64,000 nucleotides of DNA, from contig NZ_CAUCSQ010000001.1 in NCBI RefSeq assembly GCF_958445495.1, forward strand, positions 124,001 through 188,000, given 5' to 3'. The first letter of the stretch is position 1. Each line of letters starts with the position of its first letter. Position numbers and translations under genes: made by a program. Positions 53,654 through 63,221 of the stretch are shown here, in pieces. This DNA comes from an uncultured Bacteroides sp. (lineage in GTDB: Bacteria > Bacteroidota > Bacteroidia > Bacteroidales > Bacteroidaceae). Under the pieces are notes generated by a model that searched no databases, had not been told where the DNA came from, and saw nothing but the letters and a program-made list of their open reading frames with translations.

Positions 53654-53869
53654 CTATCCGCAACAATTTTTCTTCGTACTTTTTTTCTTTACACTGCATT
53701 CCCTACGTTTCTTCTCCATCAGCTCCCTTAATTCACAACCACTTACACAGCTTTCGCAAGGATCGTTATTTTTCTGCGTACGACGAAAAAAAAGAAAAAT
53801 TCCATATACGAATCGGGCAATACAGAGTACAACCAGTACTCCGACTACCCATTCTTGCCAATTATTCAT
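53654..53869 (-). CDS. FeoB-associated Cys-rich membrane protein
   Basis: A 71-residue protein: one TM helix (WVVGVLVVLCIARFVYGIFL) and a short tail with Cys motifs CESCVSGCELRE and KKNCCG. Such small proteins follow feoB in many Bacteroidetes and may bind iron or stabilise FeoB. The ATG at 53869 overlaps the feoB stop (ATGA), so it is translationally coupled. Confidence 0.85.
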   Translation of the reverse strand: MNNWQEWVVGVLVVLCIARFVYGIFLFFRRTQKNNDPCESCVSGCELRELMEKKRRECSVKKKSTKKNCCG

Positions 53870-56352
53870 ACAAACAATCCTCCAATCTGATAAACCACAA
53901 ACGATACGAGCCATGCCAGTGCCGTTGTATAGAAAGCTGCGAAAAGCGCCCATTTCCAACTGCCGGATTCCTGTTTTATGGCTGCAATCGATGCTATACA
54001 GGGGAAGTAAATCAATACAAACAACATGTAACAGAAAGCAACCAGAGGAGTGATAGGAATACGTTCCGCCAAACTTACCGAATCAGCATCCGGGTCGTCT
54101 GCATACAAAACGCCCAACGTACTTACAACCAGCTCCTTCGCTCCTACTCCGGAAAGCAGGCCGATACCTAACTTCCAGTCAAATCCCAAAGGCTTTATCA
54201 CCGGTTCTATTCCCCGTCCAAGCTGGCCTATATAAGAATTCTCCTGTTGCTCGGCAACCGTCTCATAACCTTCGTGGTTCGGATAATAACCCAAGAACCA
54301 GATAATGATAGAAGCAATCATAATAATTCCTCCCATTTTCTTCAAATACTGCACTCCCTTTTCCCATGTATGGCGGAAGATGGATTTGGCCGTCGGCATC
54401 CGATAAGGCGGAAGCTCCATCACAAAAGGAGTGTCATCCCCCTTCACTAAAAACTTGCTGAACAAACGCGCCATTACCACAGCCAGCAAAATGCCAATCA
54501 CGTAGATACTTAACAATACCAGGCTCGCATTGTTCGGGAAAAAAGCTCCCGTCAACAATAAATAAATAGGTAGACGGGCGCTGCAGGACATCAACGGATT
54601 AACCAGCATCGTAATCAGCCGGCTCTTCCGGTTTTCAATGGTACGGGAAGCGACAATGGCGGGAACATTGCATCCGAATCCCATAATCAACGGAATAAAC
54701 GACTTTCCGTGCAATCCCATTTTATGCATTATCTTATCCATAATAAACGCGGCACGCGCCATATAACCGGAATCTTCCATCAACGAGATACAGAAATACA
54801 AAATCAGAATATTCGGTAAAAAGACAATGACAGCTCCTACTCCACCGATAATTCCGTCAATCAACAAATCCTTGAACGGACCTTCCGACATATGGTTGCG
54901 TAACAAATCGCCGGCTTGTTCCACAAGCCACTCAATCCCCATCATCGGATATTCACCGATAACGAATGTACCTTCGAACATAAGATACATAAAAAGGAAG
55001 AATATGGGAAATCCCCAGATACGGTGAGTGACGATGGAATCCAGCACCTTCGTGGTCTGTGCCTGCTCCAGGTGATTATCGGTAAACGTCTCTTTCAACG
55101 CTCCGCTGATAAAACCGTATTTGGCATCGGTAATAGCCGATTCGCAATCTTCGTTCAATGTGTCCTGTATGCGTTTAGACATCTTGTCACGCACTTGAAG
55201 AATCTCTTCCGCATTAGGAAGCGTACGTACGATACGCTCGATATCCGGGTCATTCTCCAACAGCTTGATGGATAGGAAACGGGTGGAATACTTATAACGG
55301 ATAAATTCATTCTTAGAGATTTCTTCTTTTACAGCCTCGATAGCTTTTTCCAGGTCAGGACCATGATTGATATGGATATGCCGGAATACCCTTCCCTGTC
55401 CCCGGTCTTCCCGGATATAATCTTCCGGATGTTCTTCTTCATTCTGTTTCCTATCTTCCAGGGAGTTATGCCATTCGGTCAGGTCTTTCAGGACCTCCGG
55501 ATTCATATTTCCTTTCTTATCAAAGAAATCCACTCCTTCGTAAAGGTTAATGACTACATGGAACAAGGTATCCAGCCCGCGGTTCTTCTTGCTCACGGTA
55601 GGAACCATCGGGACTCCGAACAATTTACTCAATAAACGATAATCCAATGTATTTCCACTGGCTTCCAGTTCGTCGTAAATATTCAAAGCCACCACCATAC
55701 GGACATTCATGTCAATCAACTGAGTAGTCAGGTACAAATTGCGCTCCAGGTTCGAAGAATCGACCACATTGATAATGACATCCGGCGTTTCGTCAATAAT
55801 ATGGTGACGAACATAAATCTCTTCCGGCGTATAGGCGGACAAAGAGTAGGTTCCCGGCAAATCGACGATACGGAAATGATAACCTTCGAAGTCGAAATAC
55901 CCTTCTTTGGCATCGACCGTCACACCGCTGTAATTCCCCACACGCTCATGGGCGCCGGAAGCCAGGTTGAACAAAGAAGTCTTGCCGCTGTTCGGGTTTC
56001 CCACCAAAGCGACATTTATGGTCCGGCGTTTCCCTAACGCCAACCGTTTCATATCTTCTTCTTTTATGGAAATATCCTCCGCCAGCCCTTCATGATAGAC
56101 AGTCTCTTCAGCCAGCCTCTTGGCTTCTTCCTCACTGATGACCTCTATCATTTCCGCCTCCTTACGGCGCAAAGAAATTTCATAACCTAAGACTTTATAT
56201 TTAATGGGATCTTTTAGTGGAGCATTCAATAATACTTCAACCGTTTTACCTTTTATAAAACCCATCTCCACAATACGTTTACGAAAACCCCCGTGTCCCA
56301 ATACTTTTACGATGACACCTTTTTCTCCTGTTCTTAATTCGGACAAACGCAT
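53866..56352 (-). CDS. feoB: Ferrous iron transporter with fused FeoA and FeoB domains
   Basis: An 828-residue protein. Residues 1-75 are a FeoA SH3-like domain (MRLSELRTGEKGVIVKVLGH; GYEISLRRKEAEMIEV). Residues ~113-290 are the GTPase, with G1 GNPNSGKT (118-125) and DLPGTYSL. A helical GDI domain is followed by the membrane core (~430-828) with two Gate-type regions (FGCNVPAIVASRTIENRKSR; the FPCIASIAAIKQESGSWKWA segment) carrying the conserved Cys. It takes up Fe2+. The frame starts with a TTG at 56361, but the ATG at 56352 starts the FeoA fold. Confidence 0.97.
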   Translation of the reverse strand: MRLSELRTGEKGVIVKVLGHGGFRKRIVEMGFIKGKTVEVLLNAPLKDPIKYKVLGYEISLRRKEAEMIEVISEEEAKRLAEETVYHEGLAEDISIKEEDMKRLALGKRRTINVALVGNPNSGKTSLFNLASGAHERVGNYSGVTVDAKEGYFDFEGYHFRIVDLPGTYSLSAYTPEEIYVRHHIIDETPDVIINVVDSSNLERNLYLTTQLIDMNVRMVVALNIYDELEASGNTLDYRLLSKLFGVPMVPTVSKKNRGLDTLFHVVINLYEGVDFFDKKGNMNPEVLKDLTEWHNSLEDRKQNEEEHPEDYIREDRGQGRVFRHIHINHGPDLEKAIEAVKEEISKNEFIRYKYSTRFLSIKLLENDPDIERIVRTLPNAEEILQVRDKMSKRIQDTLNEDCESAITDAKYGFISGALKETFTDNHLEQAQTTKVLDSIVTHRIWGFPIFFLFMYLMFEGTFVIGEYPMMGIEWLVEQAGDLLRNHMSEGPFKDLLIDGIIGGVGAVIVFLPNILILYFCISLMEDSGYMARAAFIMDKIMHKMGLHGKSFIPLIMGFGCNVPAIVASRTIENRKSRLITMLVNPLMSCSARLPIYLLLTGAFFPNNASLVLLSIYVIGILLAVVMARLFSKFLVKGDDTPFVMELPPYRMPTAKSIFRHTWEKGVQYLKKMGGIIMIASIIIWFLGYYPNHEGYETVAEQQENSYIGQLGRGIEPVIKPLGFDWKLGIGLLSGVGAKELVVSTLGVLYADDPDADSVSLAERIPITPLVAFCYMLFVLIYFPCIASIAAIKQESGSWKWALFAAFYTTALAWLVSFVVYQIGGLFV

Positions 56353-56372
56353 AACTTTCAAAAAATTTTCGG

Positions 56373-56380
56373 CAAAGATA
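56373..56380 (-). promoter_or_regulatory. Bacteroides -7 promoter element of feoB
   Basis: TATCTTTG on the minus strand, 20 bp upstream of the ATG at 56352. Confidence 0.6.
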
Positions 56381-56495
56381 ATTCATAACTTCATTGCACG
56401 CAAATTATTTAGATTGTTTTTAAATAAGAGAAATGCTGCAAACGGCTATTTCCATGCCCGAAACAGGAAATAAAAGAAATTTGTAAAAGAAAAAC

Positions 56496-56666
56496 TCAAC
56501 CTTGAAACCGCTTTGCCCATCCAATGCCTTCTTCCCAAGCCGTAGGATTCTTATCAATCCTCCCTCCCCCAAAAAATACCCGGAACATGAGGATTCCATA
56601 CTGCACGATTAAGAAATCCGGAAGCGGATGTCCTTGTTTATCCTTGCAGAAAAACAGATTTTTCAT
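56496..56666 (-). CDS. Small hypothetical protein, doubtful
   Basis: A 56-residue frame MKNLFFCKDKQGHPLPDFLI ... GRIDKNPTAWEEGIGWAKRF lies divergent to tilS. The composition is protein-like, but no promoter, Shine-Dalgarno or family supports it. It may be a leftover piece of a gene. Confidence 0.25.
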   Translation of the reverse strand: MKNLFFCKDKQGHPLPDFLIVQYGILMFRVFFGGGRIDKNPTAWEEGIGWAKRFQG

Positions 56667-56697
56667 CCGGCAAGCATATAAATCAATATTTATTATG

Positions 56698-56705
56698 TAA
56701 GTTTG
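56698..56705 (+). promoter_or_regulatory. Bacteroides -7 promoter element of tilS, very close to the ATG
   Basis: TAAGTTTG ends 6 bp before the ATG at 56712, so transcription would begin at or within a few bases of the start codon. Confidence 0.45.
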
Positions 56706-56711
56706 CAGGGT

Positions 56712-57995
56712 ATGATACAACAAAAGGTTACACAATATATAAAAGAGCATCGTTTGTTTTCACCGGAAGACAAGATTCTCGTAGCATTAAGCGGAGGCGC
56801 TGATTCCGTAGCGCTGCTATGTCTTCTCCATACAGCAGGCTACCGTTGCGAAGCCGCACACTGTAATTTTCATTTACGCGGTGAAGAATCCTGCCGGGAC
56901 GAATCGTTTGTCCGCGGACTTTGCCGGAAATATGATATCCGGTTACATACCGTCGATTTCAATACAACCCGATATGCCGCCGAGAAACATATATCAATAG
57001 AAATGGCGGCGCGGGAACTCCGCTACGACTGGTTTGAGAAAATAAAAGACGAATGCCGGGCAAAGGTTATCGCCGTCGCCCACCATCAAGACGACAGCAT
57101 AGAAACCATGCTGCTCAATCTAATCCGGGGAACAGGAATCACCGGACTTCTGGGAATCCGCCCCCGTAACGGCAATATCGTCCGTCCTCTTTTATGTATC
57201 GGCCGTGAAGAAATTATCCGTTACCTGCAAGGCATCCGCCAGGATTATGTCACGGACAGCACAAACCTGGAAGACGAATATACCCGGAATAAAATCCGGC
57301 TCAACCTTCTTCCGCTCATGCAAAAGATTAACCCGTCAGTCAAAAACAGCCTGATAGAGACAGGCCGCTATCTGAACGACGTGGCTGCCATATACAATAA
57401 ATACATAGCGGAAGCCAAGACCAGGATTATTTCTCCGGAGGGAATCAGAATCAATGACCTGTTAAAAGAACCCGCTCCCGAAACCGTCTTGTTTGAAATC
57501 TTACATCCGCTGGGATTCAATTCCGCACAAATCAAGGACATTGCGAACTCGCTCCAAGGACAGCCGGGAAAACAGTTCGGCAGCAAAGAATGGAGGGTGA
57601 TTAAAGACAGGGAATTCTTATTGTTGGAAACCAATGAATGCGGCGGAAACAAGGATGTCCTTCCGTTCCGGCTCATCAGGGAAGAAAGGGAATACAACCG
57701 GAATTTCCGGATTCCCAAAGAAAAGGAAATAGCATGTTTTGACGCAGACAAATTAAACGGGGAAATTTACTGCCGCAAATGGAAAGCCGGAGACACATTT
57801 ATTCCTTTCGGAATGACCGGCAGAAAAAAAGTAAGCGATTACTTGACCGACCGCAAATTCTCCATCAGCCGGAAAGAACGCCAATGGGTGCTATGTTGCG
57901 GGCAACGCATTGCATGGCTGATAGGCGAACGGACAGACAACCGCTTCCGGATTGACGAAACGACTCGACGCATCATTATCTATAAAATGGTCTGA
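56712..57995 (+). CDS. tilS: tRNA(Ile)-lysidine synthetase
   Basis: A 427-residue PP-loop enzyme that puts lysidine on the CAU anticodon of tRNA-Ile. The ATP motif is VALSGGADSVALL, with HCNFHLRGEESCRDE and HHQDDSIETMLLNLIRGTG following. The C-terminal part (AGDTFIPFGMTGRKKVSDYL) is the substrate-binding TilS-C domain. Complete length. The end overlaps the convergent EFR1 gene by 16 bp. Confidence 0.96.
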   Translation: MIQQKVTQYIKEHRLFSPEDKILVALSGGADSVALLCLLHTAGYRCEAAHCNFHLRGEESCRDESFVRGLCRKYDIRLHTVDFNTTRYAAEKHISIEMAARELRYDWFEKIKDECRAKVIAVAHHQDDSIETMLLNLIRGTGITGLLGIRPRNGNIVRPLLCIGREEIIRYLQGIRQDYVTDSTNLEDEYTRNKIRLNLLPLMQKINPSVKNSLIETGRYLNDVAAIYNKYIAEAKTRIISPEGIRINDLLKEPAPETVLFEILHPLGFNSAQIKDIANSLQGQPGKQFGSKEWRVIKDREFLLLETNECGGNKDVLPFRLIREEREYNRNFRIPKEKEIACFDADKLNGEIYCRKWKAGDTFIPFGMTGRKKVSDYLTDRKFSISRKERQWVLCCGQRIAWLIGERTDNRFRIDETTRRIIIYKMV

Positions 57996-58816
57996 GGCTG
58001 TTTTTGCTTTTTAAAACAGTCGGATAACAAAGCGGCAAAAGGAGTGTCATAGACTTTCGCCTTCCTGGAACAAACCTTTACACAAGCACAGCATTTGATA
58101 CACTTCGTTTCATCCACCGCCAGTTCATTCCCTTTAGTAATGGCTCCCGTCGGACAATGGGCGGCGCACACCCCGCAATGCGTACACAAATTTTCATCCT
58201 TTACCCAAGGAGCGCGGGGAACCGGCACACCGCTTTTACGTAATTTGACAACCTTCCTTAAAAAACGGAATAAAGGGAAAAACGGCTGACTCGGACGCTT
58301 AATGGCACGCACGTCTACCGGATAAAGAGTATCCGCACCGGCAGCCGCCTGTATTTTTTCCATAATCTTAGCTCCGAATTCTTTTGCAAAAGCCAAATCC
58401 CCGTCATCCGGACGACCGGCGGCAACCGGATGTTCATCCGTACTGAACGAGTGTTCTCCGATAAAAGTTGCACCGGCAATCACTTTCATCCCGTGTGGAA
58501 GGGCGAAAGCATCCAGCTCCATCAACGCTTTTTCATAAGCGCGGTTACCGTAAACCACCGCCAGCACGGCAGGTGTGTCCAGACCGCGGATATTCTGCAA
58601 ACGTTCCATTGCCAAAGGAGCGACATGTCCCCCATATACCGGAACGGCAATAACCGCCAATGCGGACGCAGGTATCGTAATCTCTCCGGCAGCCTGCAAG
58701 GTTATATCGACAGGAATAACATTTTTTATTCCCGTTCCGTGAACAATCGCCTCTGCAACTTGTTTTGATGTGTATGTAGGCGAAAAATAAATTAAATATG
58801 CTTCATTTACCGTCAT
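57980..58816 (-). CDS. EFR1 family ferredoxin-flavodoxin-like protein
   Basis: A 278-residue protein: an N-terminal flavodoxin-like half (IYFSPTYTSKQVAEAIVHGT; VPVYGGHVAPLAMERL) and a C-terminal pair of 4Fe-4S clusters (CTHCGVCAAHCPTGAI and CIKCCACVKVCSRKAKVY). This is the EFR1/flavodoxin-ferredoxin fusion type, likely a redox carrier. The frame runs upstream to 58939, but the ATG at 58816 follows the TATCTTTG element. Its 3' end overlaps tilS. Confidence 0.9.
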   Translation of the reverse strand: MTVNEAYLIYFSPTYTSKQVAEAIVHGTGIKNVIPVDITLQAAGEITIPASALAVIAVPVYGGHVAPLAMERLQNIRGLDTPAVLAVVYGNRAYEKALMELDAFALPHGMKVIAGATFIGEHSFSTDEHPVAAGRPDDGDLAFAKEFGAKIMEKIQAAAGADTLYPVDVRAIKRPSQPFFPLFRFLRKVVKLRKSGVPVPRAPWVKDENLCTHCGVCAAHCPTGAITKGNELAVDETKCIKCCACVKVCSRKAKVYDTPFAALLSDCFKKQKQPQTIL

Positions 58817-58835
58817 ACTATTTTCTTTTATCTGG

Positions 58836-58843
58836 CAAAGATA
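58836..58843 (-). promoter_or_regulatory. Bacteroides -7 promoter element of the EFR1 gene
   Basis: TATCTTTG on the minus strand, 19 bp upstream of the ATG at 58816. Confidence 0.55.
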
Positions 58844-58896
58844 CACTTTTACATTGAAAAAAATGTTTGATTGTTTATGAAACCAAAAATATTTAT

Positions 58897-58904
58897 TATC
58901 TTTG
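58897..58904 (+). promoter_or_regulatory. Bacteroides -7 promoter element of rho with long leader
   Basis: TATCTTTG, 148 bp upstream of the rho ATG at 59053, leaving a leader of about 140 nt that could carry Rho autoregulation. An open frame crosses it but lacks a good start. Confidence 0.6.
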
Positions 58905-59052
58905 CCCCGTTGAAACATCCTACGATTCAACACATACATCCCTAATTCATAACAAAAAACAAAACGTATGCTCGCATATCTGTAGTCGAGAAGCTATAGT
59001 AATGCTGTCCATAATTCAGCAAAAAAGAAATATTAATAACTTACCATACTAT

Positions 59053-61227
59053 ATGTATAACATTATCCAATTAAACGACAAAGACTTGTCGGAACTTCAA
59101 GTTATTGCCAAAGAGTTAGGCATAAAAAAAGCAGACTCCTTTAAAAAGGAAGACCTTGTTTATAAAATACTGGATGAACAAGCAATTGCCGGAGCCACTA
59201 AAAAAGTGGCGGCAGATAAACTCAAAGAAGAACGTAAGGAAGAAAAGAAAAAGCGTTCACGGGTGAGCCCCGCCAAAAAAGAAAGCAAAGTAGCTTCTGC
59301 AACGAAAGAGGGAGAAGTGACCAAAACCAAAGAAGCGGCCCCCGTTCAGACACAACAACCCTCCAAAGAGGAAAGTACAAACAAAGAAAAAGAAACTCCC
59401 GCCGCAGATACCAAAGCTGAAAACGCAACCGCTCCCAAACGTAAAGTAGGCCGTCCGCGTAAAAATGCGGAAACTGCGGATAAAAAAGATAAAGCAGACA
59501 AAGCAGATAAAAAAGAAGCAGAAAGCGTAAAGGCGGAAGCTGCCGTTTCCTCTCAAACAACGGAAGAGAAAGCCGTTGAAGAAAAAAGCGTTGAAGCGGT
59601 AAAAGAAAAGGCGCCGGCACAGCCTGCGGAAAAGAAAGCCAAGCCCAACAAGCCTGCAGCAGAAAAAAAAGCGGCGGCAAAACCGCAGAAGAAAGCAGAG
59701 CCCGTTGTCGATGAAGAAAGCAACATCCTGTCTAATATCGATGATGACGATTTCATTCCAATCGAGGAACTCCCGTCAGAGAAAATAGAACTTCCGACCG
59801 AACTCTTCGGGAAATTCGAGGCGACCAAGGCGGAACCCGTACAACCGGTTGCCGAACAAGCGCCCCAACAGCAGCAGAACCACCAACAGCAACGTCCGCG
59901 CATTGTCCGTCCACGCGACAACAACAATAACAATGCGAATAATAACAATAACAACAATAATAACTTCCAGCGTAACAATAACAACAATAACCAGAACCAG
60001 CAGCGCGTACCGGCCCCGCGTCCTGTCCAGCCGAACAACGCTAACGAAAACCTGCCGGTGCAACAGCAGGAACGTAAAGTTATTGAACGTGAAAAGCCCT
60101 ACGAGTTCGATGATATCCTCAACGGGGTAGGCGTATTGGAAATTATGCAGGACGGATACGGTTTCCTCCGTTCTTCCGATTACAATTACCTCTCTTCTCC
60201 CGACGACATCTATGTGTCACAATCGCAAATCAAACTGTTCGGCCTGAAAACCGGCGATGTGGTAGAAGGTGTCATCCGTCCGCCCAAAGAAGGGGAAAAA
60301 TATTTCCCGTTGGTAAAAGTATCAAAAATCAACGGACGCGACGCGGCTTTTGTCCGTGACCGCGTACCTTTCGAACATCTGACTCCCCTCTTCCCGGACG
60401 AGAAGTTCAAACTCTGCAAAGGCGGTTATTCGGATTCCATGTCCGCCCGCGTCGTAGACCTTTTCGCCCCAATCGGCAAAGGGCAACGGGCGCTGATTGT
60501 CGCACAGCCGAAAACCGGTAAAACAATTCTGATGAAAGACATCGCCAATGCGATTGCCGCCAACCACCCGGAGGTATATATGATTATGTTGCTGATTGAC
60601 GAACGTCCGGAAGAAGTAACGGACATGGCGCGCAGCGTCAATGCGGAAGTTATCGCCTCCACTTTCGACGAACCGGCAGAACGTCACGTAAAAATTGCAG
60701 GTATCGTATTGGAAAAAGCCAAAAGACTGGTGGAATGCGGACATGACGTCGTTATCTTCCTCGATTCCATCACCCGTCTGGCACGCGCTTACAATACCGT
60801 ATCCCCGGCATCGGGAAAAGTGCTTTCCGGAGGTGTGGATGCAAACGCGCTCCATAAACCCAAACGCTTCTTCGGCGCTGCCCGTAACATTGAAAACGGC
60901 GGTTCGTTGACAATCATTGCAACCGCATTAATCGATACCGGTTCCAAAATGGACGAAGTTATTTTCGAAGAATTCAAAGGAACAGGCAATATGGAATTGC
61001 AGCTCGACCGCAATCTATCCAACAAGCGTATTTTCCCGGCAGTCAACATCACCGCATCCAGTACTCGCCGCGACGACTTACTGCTTGACAAGACAACTCT
61101 CGACCGCATGTGGATTCTGCGCAAATATCTTGCCGACATGAACCCGATTGAGGCTATGGATTTCGTAAAAGACCGTCTGGAAAAGACTAAAGACAACGAT
61201 GAATTCCTGATGAGCATGAACAGCTAA
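59053..61227 (+). CDS. rho: Transcription termination factor Rho with Lys/Asn-rich insert
   Basis: A 724-residue Rho, far longer than the ~420 of E. coli. Residues 1-45 are the Rho N-terminal domain. About 50-290 is a charged Lys/Glu/Ala region; about 289-320 is an Asn tract (runs of N broken by Q, R, F). From ~352 come the cold-shock RNA-binding domain (LEIMQDGYGFLRSSDYNYLS), Walker A QPKTGKT (~484), Walker B VVIFLDSITRLARAYNTVSP and the C-terminal TRRDDLLLDKTTLDRMWILR. The insert is the type of disordered region shown in B. thetaiotaomicron Rho to drive condensate formation in the gut. Confidence 0.97.
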   Translation: MYNIIQLNDKDLSELQVIAKELGIKKADSFKKEDLVYKILDEQAIAGATKKVAADKLKEERKEEKKKRSRVSPAKKESKVASATKEGEVTKTKEAAPVQTQQPSKEESTNKEKETPAADTKAENATAPKRKVGRPRKNAETADKKDKADKADKKEAESVKAEAAVSSQTTEEKAVEEKSVEAVKEKAPAQPAEKKAKPNKPAAEKKAAAKPQKKAEPVVDEESNILSNIDDDDFIPIEELPSEKIELPTELFGKFEATKAEPVQPVAEQAPQQQQNHQQQRPRIVRPRDNNNNNANNNNNNNNNFQRNNNNNNQNQQRVPAPRPVQPNNANENLPVQQQERKVIEREKPYEFDDILNGVGVLEIMQDGYGFLRSSDYNYLSSPDDIYVSQSQIKLFGLKTGDVVEGVIRPPKEGEKYFPLVKVSKINGRDAAFVRDRVPFEHLTPLFPDEKFKLCKGGYSDSMSARVVDLFAPIGKGQRALIVAQPKTGKTILMKDIANAIAANHPEVYMIMLLIDERPEEVTDMARSVNAEVIASTFDEPAERHVKIAGIVLEKAKRLVECGHDVVIFLDSITRLARAYNTVSPASGKVLSGGVDANALHKPKRFFGAARNIENGGSLTIIATALIDTGSKMDEVIFEEFKGTGNMELQLDRNLSNKRIFPAVNITASSTRRDDLLLDKTTLDRMWILRKYLADMNPIEAMDFVKDRLEKTKDNDEFLMSMNS

Positions 61228-61262
61228 CCGACAGGAAACACCCATATTAACCAGAACCAGAA

Positions 61263-61305
61263 GACGGTGGGCAGACTGCATGACAACGGCAGTCTGTCCA
61301 CCGTC
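61263..61305 (+). terminator. Hairpin downstream of rho
   Basis: A 17-bp stem gacggtgggcagactgc (61263-61279) with gcagtctgtccaccgtc (61289-61305), one wobble, 9-nt loop. No strong T tract follows, so it may be a transcript end processed by other means. Confidence 0.5.
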
Positions 61306-61589
61306 CCTGTTATCCGGCTCTATCGCCCGTCTTAGAATCTTGAAATCCCGGCATCTTACAATTTCGAAATCCTCATCCCCGGCAAACTGTTCATCCCCCA
61401 TCACCTCCCCCTTTCTCCCCTGCCATCTACCATCCGGTATCAAAACCGCACCCGTCCCCCGCTTACCAACCGTCCGTCCGATTAACCGTTTATCCTCCGA
61501 AGCGCATCCGCCTGTTTCATTTTTGTACAAATTAGTTTCACTTACGTCCAAAACTATCTTTCCCCTCTTTTTCGTTTTCCCTTTTTTCC

Positions 61590-61597
61590 TACTTTTG
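61590..61597 (+). promoter_or_regulatory. Bacteroides -7 promoter element of the sulfatase
   Basis: TACTTTTG, 34 bp upstream of the ATG at 61632. Confidence 0.55.
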
Positions 61598-61631
61598 TTC
61601 CAAAATCAAAACACTTAATTCTCACCTGAAA

Positions 61632-63098
61632 ATGAAAACGATTTATCCATTCATGGGATTAGCGTTGTGCAGCGCAGCAACCCAGGCGCAAGAAAAGCCG
61701 AACTTCCTGATTATCCAATGCGACCACCTGACCCAACGTGTCGTAGGCGCTTACGGACAAACCCAAGGTTGCACCCTTCCTATCGATGAAGTTGCCTCAC
61801 GGGGAGTCATCTTCTCCAATGCCTATGTGGGCTGTCCTCTCAGCCAACCCTCCCGTACCGCTTTATGGAGCGGCATGATGCCCCACCAGACCAATGTACG
61901 CTCCAATTCAAGCGAACCCATCAACACGCGCCTGCCGGAAAACATACCGACACTGGGAAGCCTTTTCTCTGAAAACGGTTACGAAGCCGTACACTTCGGA
62001 AAAACACACGACATGGGTTCATTAAGAGGTTTCAAACACAAAGAACCGGTGGCAAAACCATTTACCGACCCCGAATTTCCCGTCAACAATGACAGTTTTC
62101 TGGATGTGGGGACTTGCGAAGACGCCGTTGCTTATTTAAGCAATCCGCCGCAAAAGCCATTCATTTGCATTGCCGATTTTCAAAACCCTCATAATATCTG
62201 CGGATTCGTAGGAGAAAACCAAGGAATACACACAGACCGTCCCGTCAGCGGACCCCTCCCGGAACTCCCGGACAATTTTGACGTGGAAGACTGGAACGAC
62301 ATTCCCAAACCCGTGCAATATATTTGTTGCAGCCACCGCCGCATGACGCAAGCCGCCCATTGGAACGAAGAAAATTACCGCCACTACATTGCCGCTTTCC
62401 AGCATTATACCAAAATGGTATCCAAACAAGTAGACAGCGTATTAAAAGCCCTTTATTCCACTCCCGCCGGGAAAAACACCATCATCGTCATCATGGCCGA
62501 CCACGGCGACGGCATGGCCTCACACCGGATGGTAACCAAACACATCAGTTTCTACGATGAAATGACAAATGTGCCGTTCATCTTCGCCGGTCCCGGCATC
62601 CAACATCGGGAGAAACCGGTAGACCATCTGCTGACACAACCTACATTGGACCTTTTGCCGACTCTCTGCGAGCTGGCAGGTATTCCTGTCCCGGCAGAAA
62701 AAGCAGGCATCAGCCTTGCACCGACATTAAAAGGAAAAAAACAAAAGAAAACTCACCCGTATGTCGTTTCAGAATGGCATAGCGAGTATGAATACATCAC
62801 GACTCCCGGACGTATGGTACGTGGCCCCAGATATAAATATACCCATTATTTGGAAGGTAACGGAGAAGAACTGTACGATATGAAAAACGATCCGGGCGAA
62901 CGGAAAAACCTCGCCCACGAGCCTGCATACGCCAAAGTCCTTGCAGAACACCGCGCCATGCTCGACGATTACATCGCCCGCTCAAAAGACGACTACCGCA
63001 GCCTGAAAGTAGACGCCGACCCCAGATGCAGGAACCATGCTCCCGGATATCCCAATCATAAAGGCCCCAGCGCACGGGATATCATCAAAAAGAAATAG
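61632..63098 (+). CDS. Sulfatase (S1 family, Ser-type active site), secreted
   Basis: A 488-residue protein with signal peptide MKTIYPFMGLALCSAATQAQ. The modification motif is SQPSR (71-75) within CPLSQPSRTALWSG, so Ser71 would be oxidised to formylglycine by an anSME-type enzyme. A metal-site segment FLIIQCDHLTQ and VIMADHGDGMASHRMVTKH complete the site. It removes sulfate from a host or dietary glycan in the periplasm. No SusC/SusD or glycoside hydrolase is beside it, so the substrate is open. Confidence 0.93.
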   Translation: MKTIYPFMGLALCSAATQAQEKPNFLIIQCDHLTQRVVGAYGQTQGCTLPIDEVASRGVIFSNAYVGCPLSQPSRTALWSGMMPHQTNVRSNSSEPINTRLPENIPTLGSLFSENGYEAVHFGKTHDMGSLRGFKHKEPVAKPFTDPEFPVNNDSFLDVGTCEDAVAYLSNPPQKPFICIADFQNPHNICGFVGENQGIHTDRPVSGPLPELPDNFDVEDWNDIPKPVQYICCSHRRMTQAAHWNEENYRHYIAAFQHYTKMVSKQVDSVLKALYSTPAGKNTIIVIMADHGDGMASHRMVTKHISFYDEMTNVPFIFAGPGIQHREKPVDHLLTQPTLDLLPTLCELAGIPVPAEKAGISLAPTLKGKKQKKTHPYVVSEWHSEYEYITTPGRMVRGPRYKYTHYLEGNGEELYDMKNDPGERKNLAHEPAYAKVLAEHRAMLDDYIARSKDDYRSLKVDADPRCRNHAPGYPNHKGPSARDIIKKK

Positions 63099-63167
63099 AG
63101 CGGCAGGAAACATCCCACACCGGAAAAGATAGGACAAGTCCGCCTATAAACTTGCAGTCATATTAAC

Positions 63168-63221
63168 AATCCCCTTATTTTGCCTGGCATTCCTTGAAAT
63201 CAAGGCAGAAATAAGGGGATT
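63168..63221 (+). terminator. Terminator downstream of the sulfatase
   Basis: aatccccttattttgcct (63168-63185) pairs with aggcagaaataaggggatt (63203-63221) with one bulge, followed by ccctttata. Confidence 0.6.

Noticed and set aside
59222..60063. Minus-strand Phe/Leu/Val-rich frames opposite rho
   Set aside because: Artefacts of the Lys/Asn-rich coding strand read in reverse.
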